DNA of 28,926 bases. Origin: a virus. The position numbers and the translations under genes are program-made. The number at the start of each line of letters is the position of its first letter. Position 1 is the first letter of the stretch. The stretch is taken from positions 321-29,246 of the IMG/VR virus record IMGVR_UViG_3300029309_000238. One strand, given 5' to 3'. A model generated the notes under the pieces. That model was not told where the DNA came from, did no database searches, and was given only the letters and a program-made list of their open reading frames with translations. Of the stretch, positions 5,707 through 13,256 are shown one piece after another.

Positions 5707-6315
5707 TTATTCTGTATATACTACTTCTATAGTAGCGTTAAATCTTGCTGTTGTTGTATCAGTATTACCTGCTGCAATAGTAACTATTAAAACATCTCCT
5801 GCTGCAAAAGTAGCAGAAGAACCTAAGCTGCCCATTGCAAAAATATCAACATTGCTAGTTCCACCACCTGTTTCTGTTGCAGTAGCACCTAATTGTGTTA
5901 AATCTATAGCAGCAGCACTAGCATCAGCAGGTGTGCCTTTATATACTCTAAAACTTACATTTTTACCGCTTGTTGCAGCAACTACACCACCAAAAGCATT
6001 TACAAAACCCGCTCTAGTACAATATAGTTGTGCTTGTGCAACAGCATCTTGTGCATCAGCAGTTGCATCAGTAACTACTGTGTTCCAAGTATGAGTAACA
6101 CCCGCAGCATAAGTAGGTGCAAATTCACTTGTTGAAGTTACACTACTTAAAAAACCACCTACACGAACAAAATGTGTTCTTCTGAGATTATCATCTGCCC
6201 AAGCTAAAGCACTACTACCATTCTTTGTAAGAACAGTATTTGCTGAAGCTGTGCTAAAATCTTTAGGAACGTGAAGTTGGTCGTTTGCTAAACTACTATG
6301 TTCATTACTTGCCAT
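5707..6315 (-). CDS. Beta-rich virion appendage protein
   Basis: This is a 202-residue protein. The N-terminus (SNEHSSLANDQLHVPKDFSTASANTVLTKNGSSALAWADD) matches the repeated segment LH.PK....A..N.V....G....W found at the base of many phage fibre and appendage proteins. The remainder is Ala/Thr/Gly-rich and beta-patterned (VSFRVYKG, AGDVLIVTIAAG, ARFNATIEVVYTE). It is likely a short fibre or head or neck appendage. It sits with other beta-rich structural genes between the DUF5824-like gene and the lysis cassette. No enzyme motif is visible. Which part of the virion it decorates cannot be read from sequence. Confidence 0.5.
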   Translation of the reverse strand: MASNEHSSLANDQLHVPKDFSTASANTVLTKNGSSALAWADDNLRRTHFVRVGGFLSSVTSTSEFAPTYAAGVTHTWNTVVTDATADAQDAVAQAQLYCTRAGFVNAFGGVVAATSGKNVSFRVYKGTPADASAAAIDLTQLGATATETGGGTSNVDIFAMGSLGSSATFAAGDVLIVTIAAGNTDTTTARFNATIEVVYTE

Positions 6316-6318
6316 GTC

Positions 6319-6804
6319 TTATACACTTGCTATTAATACTTCTACATCTATATTTTCTGATAAAGGGTCAACCAAAAGGCTTTCTAAGTCAGTTAATGCA
6401 GTTACAATAGTTGCATTAGCATCGCTAACAGCAATACCATCATGTATAGTGTGCATTATAAAACTTTGTCCTGCACCTACTAAATGTGTTGCAGACATAT
6501 TAGCTGTTCCATCTTCTCCTCCTGCAACTTGTAAAGACAAGTTCATTGGATTAGTGTCATCTAAGTTTGTTACCCTAATGTATCTAACATTTTCTAAGTC
6601 AATAGCATTATCTGCTGTATTAGTTGCTGTTTGAAATGTTGCTATAGTGCAATCAGTATCGTCAACACATCTAACAATTCTTTTAAAAACCTCTTTAATA
6701 GATGCTACTGATAATGTTTTTGTTCCTCCAAATTGAGTTCCACCTAATGTTATATCTTCAGAAATACTAACTGTAAGTGTTGATGCTGTTATTGTACTTG
6801 CCAT
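6319..6804 (-). CDS. Beta-rich structural protein, 161 aa
   Basis: This Thr/Ala/Asp-rich protein has predicted strands throughout (ITASTLTVSISEDITL, NVRYIRVTNLDDTNPMNLSLQVAG, ENIDVEVLIASV). The segment ENVRYIRVTNLDDTN is like surface proteins I have seen in marine phages, but I cannot name a family. Its size and composition fit a capsid decoration or appendage protein. It lies three bases from the next gene and four from the previous one, in a tight structural operon. Confidence 0.45.
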   Translation of the reverse strand: MASTITASTLTVSISEDITLGGTQFGGTKTLSVASIKEVFKRIVRCVDDTDCTIATFQTATNTADNAIDLENVRYIRVTNLDDTNPMNLSLQVAGGEDGTANMSATHLVGAGQSFIMHTIHDGIAVSDANATIVTALTDLESLLVDPLSENIDVEVLIASV

Positions 6805-6808
6805 ATTA

Positions 6809-7084
6809 TTATCTATTATATCCTATTACCACTCCACTTGTAAGGGTTATTGCTGTTACATTAAGAAGCAATGTTGTTCCCGCAGGTAATGTTGTTTGTA
6901 ACCCTGCTGCATTTGTAACTTCACTATCGCAAGTTATTGATGCAACTACTGTCTCTGTAACACAATAAACACAATAAAAATCTTTACTTCCATGAGCTGC
7001 TGTATTGCTAATAACTTCAATACTTTGAGTTTCACCCAACATTCTCATTAAAGCAATATTGTCGTCTAAAAATTCGTAAGCCAT
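6809..7084 (-). CDS. Small beta-rich structural protein, 91 aa
   Basis: This 91-residue protein has three or four predicted strands (SIEVISNTA, FYCVYCVTETVVASITC, TTLLLNVTAITLTSGVVIGYNR) and a CVYC pair at residues 38-41. Small proteins of this kind downstream of portal and connector genes are often head decoration or spike proteins, and that is the likeliest role; it is inferred from position. The start abuts the end of the DUF5824-like gene. Confidence 0.4.
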   Translation of the reverse strand: MAYEFLDDNIALMRMLGETQSIEVISNTAAHGSKDFYCVYCVTETVVASITCDSEVTNAAGLQTTLPAGTTLLLNVTAITLTSGVVIGYNR

Positions 7085-8157
7085 TATTTTTTATTTTTTT
7101 TAATTAATTTAATTTCTGTTATCATTTCTTCTTTTATAATATTTAAAAAGTTTACAACTTTATCCATATTAGAGCCATATCCTCCACCCCCATGTCTTTT
7201 ACCGCACATCCAAGAACCATCAGGCATTTGATGTTCATATCCATCAGGACAATTAGGATTTCTTCTTGCATTTTCTGCTTCTTCCATTGCTTTTTTCATT
7301 GGATGGTCTTTAGGTAATAAATCAGTATCGTGCTGACCACCTTGAAATCTACCTTTACGCATAACAAAAAGAAAAGAATTTACACGAGCATATGCCCATT
7401 GCTCTTCAGATTTTACATTTGGTCTAACTGATTGTCTATTTGTTCTATAAGCACCAACACCCCTATCAAATACTTTTTCCAACTTCTTGTAAGTTACTCT
7501 TGGATTCCAATCAACATTTAAGTCTTTAACTTCTTCATTGTGTTCTTTTACCTTATTTTCTAATCCTTGTTTTACAGTAGGACTAACATTCATAGGGTCA
7601 TCACTTTTTTTAGCATCATACATAAACTTAATAACTATTGGCTCTCCCATTTCATCAGTAGTCATTTCAAGTTCTCCTTTATCATGAAGCTCTTTCATCA
7701 TTTCCATAGTAAATTCTATGTGTAAATCATGGTCTATATTATTTTTCATATTATCTTTTCTACCTTCTAATTTTTTAGTTAATTCAAGTATTACATCTTT
7801 CATTCCTCTTTCTCCAAGATTTCCAATAACACCCCATTTAATCTGTGCCACAACTCCTGCAACATTTGATAAATTAGGTTCAGTATCACCTTTAAATTTT
7901 TGACCATCTCTAAAATGTCTTTTTGCCCACGACTCTCTTTCTTTTATCCATTCTCTGATAGCTTCTGTGTCTTGACCATCTCTTGCTCTTCCCCACAACA
8001 TAAAGGCTTCATTACCTCTTATATTACCGCCTGTTTTCCATATCTTTGGCTGTTGCTCTTTTAAATTTTTAGCAAACTCATAATCAAACTGCTTCTCTTC
8101 ACTATTTCGTAAAGAAATTTTTTTATCATCACCTTTTTTTGGAAAGTCTGTTGCCAT
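7084..8157 (-). CDS. DUF5824-like phage protein with C-terminal Cys motif
   Basis: This is a 357-residue charged, soluble protein. The core motif at about residues 230-285 (VFDRGVGAYRTNRQSVRP, then EQWAYARVNSFLFVMRKGRFQGGQHDTDLLP) matches the conserved block of a phage family I know as DUF5824, always near portal genes. The N-terminal half has WGRARDGQDTEAIREWIKERESWAKRHF and a region of charged helices. After the core comes NPNCPDGYEHQMPDGSWMCGK, two cysteines in a compact, possibly metal-binding knuckle. It lies just after the connector, so it is likely a head or ejected protein. Enzymatic activity is possible but not shown. Confidence 0.5.
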   Translation of the reverse strand: MATDFPKKGDDKKISLRNSEEKQFDYEFAKNLKEQQPKIWKTGGNIRGNEAFMLWGRARDGQDTEAIREWIKERESWAKRHFRDGQKFKGDTEPNLSNVAGVVAQIKWGVIGNLGERGMKDVILELTKKLEGRKDNMKNNIDHDLHIEFTMEMMKELHDKGELEMTTDEMGEPIVIKFMYDAKKSDDPMNVSPTVKQGLENKVKEHNEEVKDLNVDWNPRVTYKKLEKVFDRGVGAYRTNRQSVRPNVKSEEQWAYARVNSFLFVMRKGRFQGGQHDTDLLPKDHPMKKAMEEAENARRNPNCPDGYEHQMPDGSWMCGKRHGGGGYGSNMDKVVNFLNIIKEEMITEIKLIKKNKK

Positions 8158-8684
8158 TAATAAAATATTATTCCATTCATTTTACTAGCTATATCAGTAT
8201 CAGGCATAGAGCTATCACCATCTTTTCCATATAAAGGATATTTATCTACTTGGTCTTGATGAGTAATATAAGCAATCATATCATCTAGTAATACTTTAGC
8301 CTTTCTAAAAGTATCACTTTTCATTTGATTAAATTGCTCTACATTTGCAGGTGAACTAAAATCAGAATCATTAATAACTAATCCTGCTGATGTAGTATTA
8401 TATTGTATCTCATTCATTACTTCAAATCTTACAAACCAACATAATGCAGGTTTTAAAAAGTCAGTTACTAATGTTGAATTATCTGATGTAAGAGAAGAAT
8501 TATGATTTTGAGTTTTTAGTTCTTCATAAAAATCAAGTCCAAGCTCAGGCTTTATATGAGCTAATTCTGCTATATCTAAAATAGCACCACTAATTAAGGA
8601 TGTATCAGTTGCTTGATTAGTAAATGAAGTTCTTATTACTTCAGTAGCAGTTACAAAATTATTTAAGTTTCTTACATTTGCCAT
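8157..8684 (-). CDS. Head-tail connector (adaptor) protein
   Basis: This 175-residue, mostly helical protein has the size and position of a head completion adaptor that docks onto the portal ring (gp6/gp15-type; similar Bacteroidetes proteins are filed under DUF6712). The pattern is ISGAILDIAELAHIKPELGLDFYEELKTQ, then FLKPALCWFVRFEVMNEIQ, then FNQMKSDTFRKAKVLLDDMIAYI, ending in a Tyr-rich strand. It starts exactly at the last base of the portal gene. The call rests on fold pattern and neighbours. Confidence 0.6.
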   Translation of the reverse strand: MANVRNLNNFVTATEVIRTSFTNQATDTSLISGAILDIAELAHIKPELGLDFYEELKTQNHNSSLTSDNSTLVTDFLKPALCWFVRFEVMNEIQYNTTSAGLVINDSDFSSPANVEQFNQMKSDTFRKAKVLLDDMIAYITHQDQVDKYPLYGKDGDSSMPDTDIASKMNGIIFY

Positions 8685-9976
8685 TATACTTCTGTGTTTT
8701 GTCTTTCTACTTTAATTGTTTGTCTGTCAGATATTAAAAGGTCACCATCTTTTATTTCAGGCAAGTCTTTGTTAAGCATTGCTCTTTGTTCATTTATAGT
8801 TAAAACTAATTTAGGGTCAATATCAGAAAGAAAAGATATTGGCGGCTCATAAGCTACAGTTAAATCTTCTGTATTTATACCCATTTGTTCATTTATAACC
8901 TTTTTTATAGGCTCTAGCAAGATGTTGGTAGTATCTCTAATAACAGTTGACATAGCTAAGTCATAAGCTATTCTAATCTCGCTACCCGTATTATTCATCT
9001 TTCCTGATGATATGATACCACTCAATGCGGGTTGCCATCTGTGAGCGGTAATTATATTTTGGTCTGTTAACTTCTGTAAATCTAAAAAGTCACCATCTTC
9101 TTTGTTTGATATAATTTGAACATCAGTTCCTCTACTATCTTCTCCATTCTTTACAAGAAATAATATCTTTGAATTATTACCACTACCTGTTAAAGTTTCT
9201 TTAGCAGTTTCAACAAACTTCTCCGCTTCTGACTCACCAAAGTCACCATTAACAGTAACAATAGCTGAAGGACTAAATCCATTTTTAAATGAAGTGTGAT
9301 TAAACTTACCAATTTCATAATCAATAGCTATATGCTCTAAAGCAGCTACATAGTCAGGTAAACCATAAAAATTAAATGTACTTTCATAATCTTTATAGTG
9401 TATTACAAATCTACCATTTGAAACATTTGGATAAACAGATATTGTTTGTGTTTTATCTTTGTTTCTTGTATAATTAGTCCAATCAGAATTAAACAAGACG
9501 CTTTTTTTATCTTTAGACATTCTTGCTGTAGCAGCATCTTTATGATAAAAATTTACACCACCATCATAAACAACACCCTCTAAGTAGGCATTACCATAAG
9601 TATAATAGTCATCAGCTAATTTTTTAAAGCAGTCTTTTAAACTTTCTCCATTAGCATTTACATCTTGTATAAAATCAGATAATTTTTCATCAGATGTTAA
9701 AAAACCACCACCTGTAGTAAATGTAGTTTTCTGTGCTAAAACAGAACGATGAGTTGATGATTGTCTTTTTAATTCAGAAAGATATTGTGGAAATAAATTG
9801 TCTTTTCCAAAAGGAACAAAATTTTCTCTTACTTTTTTTAAGTCTTTTACCTCTGTAGTAACTTCAGGGGTAGATAAATTTACAAAAGCATACTTTGTTT
9901 TAAAAGTATTTTCAGATTGTTGAATTGTCCTTAGACTTTCTTTTTGTTTTGACTTCTTTCTTTTTTGGTGCTGCAT
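8684..9976 (-). CDS. Portal protein
   Basis: This 430-residue protein fits phage portals in length and layout: FVPFGKDNLFPQYLSELKRQSSTHRSVLAQKTTFTTGGG at about residues 52-90, the wing (LKDCFKKLADDYYTYGNAYLEGVVYDGG), and then the stem/crown region (ITAHRWQPALSGIISSGKMNNTGSEIRIAYDLAM...ILLEPIKKVINEQMG) typical of the HK97-like group. It forms the dodecameric channel for packaging and ejection. The 65-base overlap with the lysine-rich gene before it covers only the basic N-terminus (MQHQKRKKSKQKESLR). It lies far downstream of the terminase, an unusual order. Confidence 0.85.
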   Translation of the reverse strand: MQHQKRKKSKQKESLRTIQQSENTFKTKYAFVNLSTPEVTTEVKDLKKVRENFVPFGKDNLFPQYLSELKRQSSTHRSVLAQKTTFTTGGGFLTSDEKLSDFIQDVNANGESLKDCFKKLADDYYTYGNAYLEGVVYDGGVNFYHKDAATARMSKDKKSVLFNSDWTNYTRNKDKTQTISVYPNVSNGRFVIHYKDYESTFNFYGLPDYVAALEHIAIDYEIGKFNHTSFKNGFSPSAIVTVNGDFGESEAEKFVETAKETLTGSGNNSKILFLVKNGEDSRGTDVQIISNKEDGDFLDLQKLTDQNIITAHRWQPALSGIISSGKMNNTGSEIRIAYDLAMSTVIRDTTNILLEPIKKVINEQMGINTEDLTVAYEPPISFLSDIDPKLVLTINEQRAMLNKDLPEIKDGDLLISDRQTIKVERQNTEV

Positions 9977-10115
9977 TTTCTTCTTTTGTTACAAGGTCAT
10001 TATCTCCCATTTCGTAAACAGCTTTCATTTGTTCTTGAGTAGCATTAGACCAATCAACACGAAGTCCATTCTTACGAAACTTAGTAACACCCTTTTTTAA
10101 TCTTGATTTATACAT
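9912..10115 (-). CDS. Small lysine-rich protein upstream of portal
   Basis: This 67-residue basic protein (MYKSRLKKGVTKFRKNGLRVDW, then ATQEQMKAVYEMGDNDLVTKEE, then a Lys-rich tail) is the first gene of the portal operon. The middle segment looks like a short helical pair; I know similar small proteins of unknown role next to Bacteroidetes phage capsid genes. It has its own promoter, whose -7 box ends only four bases before the ATG, so its mRNA is predicted to be leaderless. Its 3' end overlaps the portal gene by 65 bases. Confidence 0.55.
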   Translation of the reverse strand: MYKSRLKKGVTKFRKNGLRVDWSNATQEQMKAVYEMGDNDLVTKEENAAPKKKEVKTKRKSKDNSTI

Positions 10116-10119
10116 ATTG

Positions 10120-10151
10120 CAAGTATAATAAAAAAAGAAGGGAAGGGCAAA
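10120..10151 (-). promoter_or_regulatory. Leaderless-type promoter of the portal operon
   Basis: TTTG (10151-10148), 20 bases, TATACTTG (10127-10120), then CAAT and the ATG. The -7 octamer and spacing are identical to the metallophosphoesterase promoter. The -33 TTTG forms the centre of the terminator hairpin of the preceding gene. With four bases between the box and ATG, transcription should start at or next to the A of ATG. Confidence 0.7.
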
Positions 10152-10158
10152 TTGCCCT
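10144..10158 (-). terminator. Terminator after the probable tail tube gene
   Basis: AGGGCAA-T-TTGCCCT is a perfect inverted repeat on the minus strand, followed after a few bases by TTCTTTTTTTATT. It lies 23 bases after the stop of the 10182-10757 gene. The hairpin contains the -33 box of the next promoter. Confidence 0.65.
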
Positions 10159-10181
10159 AACCATTCCTTTTTAGTTAATTA

Positions 10182-10757
10182 TTACGAAATAGTTACTGTA
10201 CCCGCAGAACTATCAGGAGTAAATGTTCCCGTAAAAGCACGAGGAAGCTCACCTGATTGAGCAGTAAGAGTAACAGTAACACCATTTTCATCACCTAAAG
10301 CAGCACCTGTACCACCTTCAATAGATGTTAGTGTAGCGTACATTTGCTCATTTTTAAAGTCATCTTCCAACGCATACTCTTTAGAACATCCAATAACATA
10401 TGTATTTTGTTCTGTACTTGTATTATAGTCTTGAACAAAAACCATAAGTCTTGTATTTTTCATTGATTCTAAAGCTCTCATGTGAGCAGAAGAAACTCTA
10501 GGAACAAAGAAAGAAACTGTGTGTTCAAACAAAATAGTGCCACCTTCTTTAGTACCGCTTGTTGTCAAAGAGCCTGTGCCTTGCTTTAAATCAAAAAGTT
10601 TTGCGTCTCCAACACCTGCAACTGCTGAAACAGCGTGGTCACCACTATCATCAAATGTTACATCCGTAGCATCGTCAAATGTTGTAATTGCTATATATCG
10701 TAAACCACCTCTTAACTCTAAGTCAGATGCGTTTACGTTTAATGCTTCTATTGCCAT
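10182..10757 (-). CDS. Probable major tail tube protein
   Basis: This is a 191-residue beta-rich protein. The pattern LRGGLRYIAITTFDD ... KEGGTILFEHTVSFFVPRVSSAHMRALESMKNTRLMVFVQDYN ... YVIGCSKEYALEDDFK ... ALGDENGVTVTLTAQSGELPRAF follows that of Bacteroidetes siphophage tail tube proteins: an EHTV strand, a long helix, a DxN turn, and a GDxNGxTVTLTA strand. It would polymerise around the tape measure. It sits directly after the major capsid gene between two hairpins, so it may be transcribed partly by readthrough. A head decoration protein is the main alternative. Confidence 0.6.
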   Translation of the reverse strand: MAIEALNVNASDLELRGGLRYIAITTFDDATDVTFDDSGDHAVSAVAGVGDAKLFDLKQGTGSLTTSGTKEGGTILFEHTVSFFVPRVSSAHMRALESMKNTRLMVFVQDYNTSTEQNTYVIGCSKEYALEDDFKNEQMYATLTSIEGGTGAALGDENGVTVTLTAQSGELPRAFTGTFTPDSSAGTVTIS

Positions 10758-10787
10758 TTTATTATTATTTTAAAAGTTAAAAATTAA

Positions 10788-10807
10788 GGGGGAGTATTTC
10801 ATCCCCC
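10788..10807 (-). terminator. Hairpin between capsid and tail tube genes
   Basis: GGGGGA and TCCCCC form a six-pair GC stem around an eight-base loop on the minus strand, followed by TTAATTTTTAACTTTT. It lies 14 bases after the capsid gene stop. As the tail tube gene has no convincing promoter of its own, this may be a partial terminator or a stabilising 3' hairpin for the capsid mRNA. Confidence 0.65.
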
Positions 10808-10821
10808 ATTAATTAAATTAA

Positions 10822-11841
10822 TTATGCGATTGCATTAGGAGTGTAATACACAGCTAATTTAGCATCTTTTAATGCACAACCTACCATGTAAGAAACTCTA
10901 AAACGATATGCTTTGTTATCCATAGAATACCATTGCTCTACAGAATTTTCATCAAAGTCAGTACCTACAACAAAAGCATCTTGTGTAGTTAACATTGCTC
11001 TGTGAGTTTCAGCAGCAGCAGTACAACCATTAATTTCTGAAGCATCAGCAGCGATTGAAGTATCCCAATCTCTACGAACAACAATAGGAATACCTCTATA
11101 AGTAAGGTTTGGAACACCATTTACTAAAGCACCATATCCCGCAGCAGCAAAGCTAGAAGATTCTAAGTTTGTAGCCATATAGTCATCAGCAATATCTCCT
11201 GATACAAAGAAAACATGTTGTCCTGCTTCTAGTAATTCAGGGGCGGCAGAATCATAAAGACCTTGCATAATTTTAAGACCATTACCTGCTACTAAAGCAG
11301 CATCATCAGCTTGTGTTAATAAACCTGAATATTCTCTTGTTAATGCTGTTGCACCACCTTCTTTTGCTACTTGGAATAGACCATCATAAATACCATAGTC
11401 AGCATCTGCTTCAGCAACATCTGATAACCATAATTGACGATTAAAGTCAGCTTTTACACCTTGTCCTATTAAGTCAAGAAGAATGTTTTTAACAACAGAA
11501 CCTTCAATATTATCAAAATCGTGTCCGTCACGCATTAATTGACCTTTCATTTTATTGAAAAGTTCGTTTGCTCTAAACTCAAGTTCAGCTTCTACACGAG
11601 CAGGTGTAATTGTTATTGTAGAACCTTTGTCTGAATCACCTTCAGCAGAGAAAGCACCATTTGTGAAAGCCTTTGTAATTTTTCCTAATTGATTAAATTT
11701 ATCAATCACAGTAGTACCTTTAATGTTAGGTAATACTTCCATATATTTCATATAATCCTGACCCATAAAAATAGGTTGGATGATTGCTCTGTTTACATCA
11801 TACTGATTTACAGTAGGTAAACTTGTTAATTGAATAGCCAT
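10822..11841 (-). CDS. Major capsid protein (HK97-like fold)
   Basis: This 339-residue protein comes right after the protease/scaffold gene, as expected. Features fitting a major capsid protein: an N-terminal arm, then ANELFNKMKGQLMRDGHDFDNIEGSVVKNILLDLIGQGVKADFNRQLWLSD (the spine-helix region), a Gly/Ala-rich A-domain with YDGLFQVAKEGG, and late strands VPNLTYRGIPIVVRRDWDTSIAAD and YSMDNKAYRFRVSYMVGCALKDAKLAVYYTPNA. No separate cleaved delta domain is evident; the scaffold is supplied by the preceding gene. The role is clear from context and fold pattern, although no short motif is diagnostic. Confidence 0.8.
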   Translation of the reverse strand: MAIQLTSLPTVNQYDVNRAIIQPIFMGQDYMKYMEVLPNIKGTTVIDKFNQLGKITKAFTNGAFSAEGDSDKGSTITITPARVEAELEFRANELFNKMKGQLMRDGHDFDNIEGSVVKNILLDLIGQGVKADFNRQLWLSDVAEADADYGIYDGLFQVAKEGGATALTREYSGLLTQADDAALVAGNGLKIMQGLYDSAAPELLEAGQHVFFVSGDIADDYMATNLESSSFAAAGYGALVNGVPNLTYRGIPIVVRRDWDTSIAADASEINGCTAAAETHRAMLTTQDAFVVGTDFDENSVEQWYSMDNKAYRFRVSYMVGCALKDAKLAVYYTPNAIA

Positions 11842-11854
11842 ATTTTTTTATTTA

Positions 11855-12232
11855 TTATTTTAAAATTGATTTAGCGAAAGCATCCCACTCATTTACAACA
11901 TCTTCTTTTGGAGTTATTGCAGGGTCAGAATCGCCTTCAACATTAGTTTCAGTAGCTTCTAATTTTGCTAATTTTGCTTCTATATCAGTTATCTTGTTTG
12001 TCAATTCAGCAATAGTGCCTTCCTTTTCACCAACAAGAGCAGCCAATTCTTCTTTTTCTTCACGAAGTGATTTAGCGTTTTCTTCAAGCTCTTCGAACTT
12101 ATTAACGATAACTTCGTTGTCAGAAATAGAAATAGAAACTTCATTAGAAGGAGTAGAAACTTCCTCTCCTTTAACAGCATTTAAGATTTCTTCTTTAACG
12201 CTATTGAACCAAGTTTTTAATTCTTCGGTCAT
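11855..12232 (-). CDS. Nested in-frame scaffold protein (internal start)
   Basis: An in-frame ATG at residue 208 of the protease gene is preceded by TAATAATAATAAGAAA, the same A/T-rich leader type that precedes true starts here. From it a 125-residue acidic coiled-coil protein (MTEELKTWFNSVKEEILNAV...) would be made, the scaffold without the protease. This mirrors lambda Nu3 within C. The boundary falls just after the Asn/Lys linker that ends the protease domain. Confidence 0.5.
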   Translation of the reverse strand: MTEELKTWFNSVKEEILNAVKGEEVSTPSNEVSISISDNEVIVNKFEELEENAKSLREEKEELAALVGEKEGTIAELTNKITDIEAKLAKLEATETNVEGDSDPAITPKEDVVNEWDAFAKSILK

Positions 12233-12853
12233 TTTCTTATTATTATTAGTTAAACTTAATTTATCATTAACCTCTTGCTCGTTGACGTTAGTAAACTTTG
12301 AAAGGTCAAAGGATGCAGCTATTTTCATTGGCTCTGTAATTTTATCTACAAAACCCATATCCATAGCTTCTTGACTTGACAACCAAGTTTCTTTATCCAT
12401 CATATCTGAAAGTTCACCAAAAGTAAGGTTTGTTCTTTTAGAATAGATTTCCATAATTTCATCTTTTATCTTGTCAAGCAAATCCGCAGTCTTACGCATA
12501 TCACCCGCTTCACCTGCTGATTTTCCAAAAGGATTGTGTATCATAAAAAAACCATTCTCTGACATTTCTATACTATCTCCTGCCATTGCTATAACAGTAG
12601 ATATTGAAGCAGCCAAACCTTCAATTTTAATATTTACAAATCCACTATGAGAACGTAAAGTATTGTAGATAGCTAAACCATCAAACACACTACCACCAAC
12701 AGAGTTGATTCGTAATGTAATGTCGCCATCTCCAACAGATTTTACTTCCTCAATAAATTCTTTTGCAGAAGTGCCAAAGTCACCTATTTCATCATAAATA
12801 GATATTTCAACACTATTATCTGCCTTATTTTCTATTGAATACCATTTGTTCAT
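11855..12853 (-). CDS. ClpP-type prohead protease fused to scaffold
   Basis: This is a 332-residue protein. Residues 15-175 are a ClpP-like serine protease: oxyanion segment INSVGGSV (50-56), nucleophile S83 in GLAAS, H106 in MIHNP, and D170 as likely third residue. Residues 208-332 are an acidic coiled coil (EELEENAKSLREEKEELAAL ... ITDIEAKLAKLEAT) ending in WDAFAKSILK, typical of a capsid scaffold. The protease processes the prohead after assembly on the scaffold. It has its own promoter with the -7 box four bases before ATG. An internal ATG at 12232 probably makes the scaffold alone, as in lambda C/Nu3. Confidence 0.85.
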   Translation of the reverse strand: MNKWYSIENKADNSVEISIYDEIGDFGTSAKEFIEEVKSVGDGDITLRINSVGGSVFDGLAIYNTLRSHSGFVNIKIEGLAASISTVIAMAGDSIEMSENGFFMIHNPFGKSAGEAGDMRKTADLLDKIKDEIMEIYSKRTNLTFGELSDMMDKETWLSSQEAMDMGFVDKITEPMKIAASFDLSKFTNVNEQEVNDKLSLTNNNKKMTEELKTWFNSVKEEILNAVKGEEVSTPSNEVSISISDNEVIVNKFEELEENAKSLREEKEELAALVGEKEGTIAELTNKITDIEAKLAKLEATETNVEGDSDPAITPKEDVVNEWDAFAKSILK

Positions 12854-12857
12854 TTTG

Positions 12858-12891
12858 CAAAATTAATTATTTATATACTATTTTCTTCGCA
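12858..12891 (-). promoter_or_regulatory. Leaderless-type promoter of protease/capsid genes (TGCGA subclass)
   Basis: The -7 box TAATTTTG (12865-12858) is a perfect TAnnTTTG; CAAA separates it from the ATG. There is no TTTG at -33. Instead TGCGA (12891-12887) lies 21 bases upstream, as in the promoter at 24657. The two promoters share AATAATTAATTTTGCAAAA exactly. Confidence 0.6.
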
Positions 12892-12903
12892 GAAACCATC
12901 CAA

Positions 12904-13221
12904 TTATCTTATATTGTAGTCTTTATGAAACTTTCTTTTGTGCTTATAGATAATATTTTGTATTGTTCTTTCTGACACATCATACTTTATAGATATATCC
13001 ATATATGTAAATGTGTAGTTATTTTCATTGGACTTTAATATTTTATCAAAATCCTGTATTATCATATAATCTCTAATTTTTCTTGGCTCTATCAAACCTT
13101 TTTCGGCAAGATGATTTAGTACATTTTTTATACCCGCTTCTTCAGAGTATTTAGCTTTAACCTGATTGTATATTACATCTATAAACTCTTCTACAATCTT
13201 AGCATTATTTTGCCTTATCAT
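12904..13221 (-). CDS. Small helix-turn-helix protein within the structural region
   Basis: This is a 105-residue, largely helical protein. Residues 70-98 (FTYMDISIKYDVSERTIQNIIYKHKRKF) make a clear helix-turn-helix with a basic recognition helix and tail. The first 60 residues are a helical domain (IVEEFIDVIYNQVKAKYSEEAG, then VLNHLAEKGLIEPRKIRDYMII). The start is the ATG at 13221; an earlier TTG is in frame but lies within the -7 promoter box. It has its own leaderless-type promoter and stands between the tape measure and the protease promoter. It is a candidate regulator of late genes, for instance of the TGCGA promoters; that is inference. Confidence 0.6.
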   Translation of the reverse strand: MIRQNNAKIVEEFIDVIYNQVKAKYSEEAGIKNVLNHLAEKGLIEPRKIRDYMIIQDFDKILKSNENNYTFTYMDISIKYDVSERTIQNIIYKHKRKFHKDYNIR

Positions 13222-13224
13222 ATA

Positions 13225-13256
13225 CAAATATACTAAAAAGAAGCCTGACTTTCAAT
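13225..13256 (-). promoter_or_regulatory. Leaderless-type promoter of the HTH gene
   Basis: ATTG (13256-13253), 20 bases, then TATATTTG (13232-13225), a perfect -7 match. Only TAT separates the box from the ATG, so the mRNA should begin at about the start codon. The promoter lies in the last codons of the tape measure gene. Confidence 0.65.

Noticed and set aside
5660-6094. 144-codon plus-strand open frame opposite the beta-rich structural genes
   Set aside because: It is the mirror of two coding regions, with no promoter or leader; all supported genes are on the minus strand.
9912-9976. Frameshift fusion between the lysine-rich gene and the portal gene
   Set aside because: The frames differ in the +1 sense, no slippery site is seen, and the portal has a good ATG of its own.
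13222-13227. TTG start for the HTH gene at 13227
   Set aside because: This codon is part of the -7 promoter box; the ATG two codons later is the natural start.
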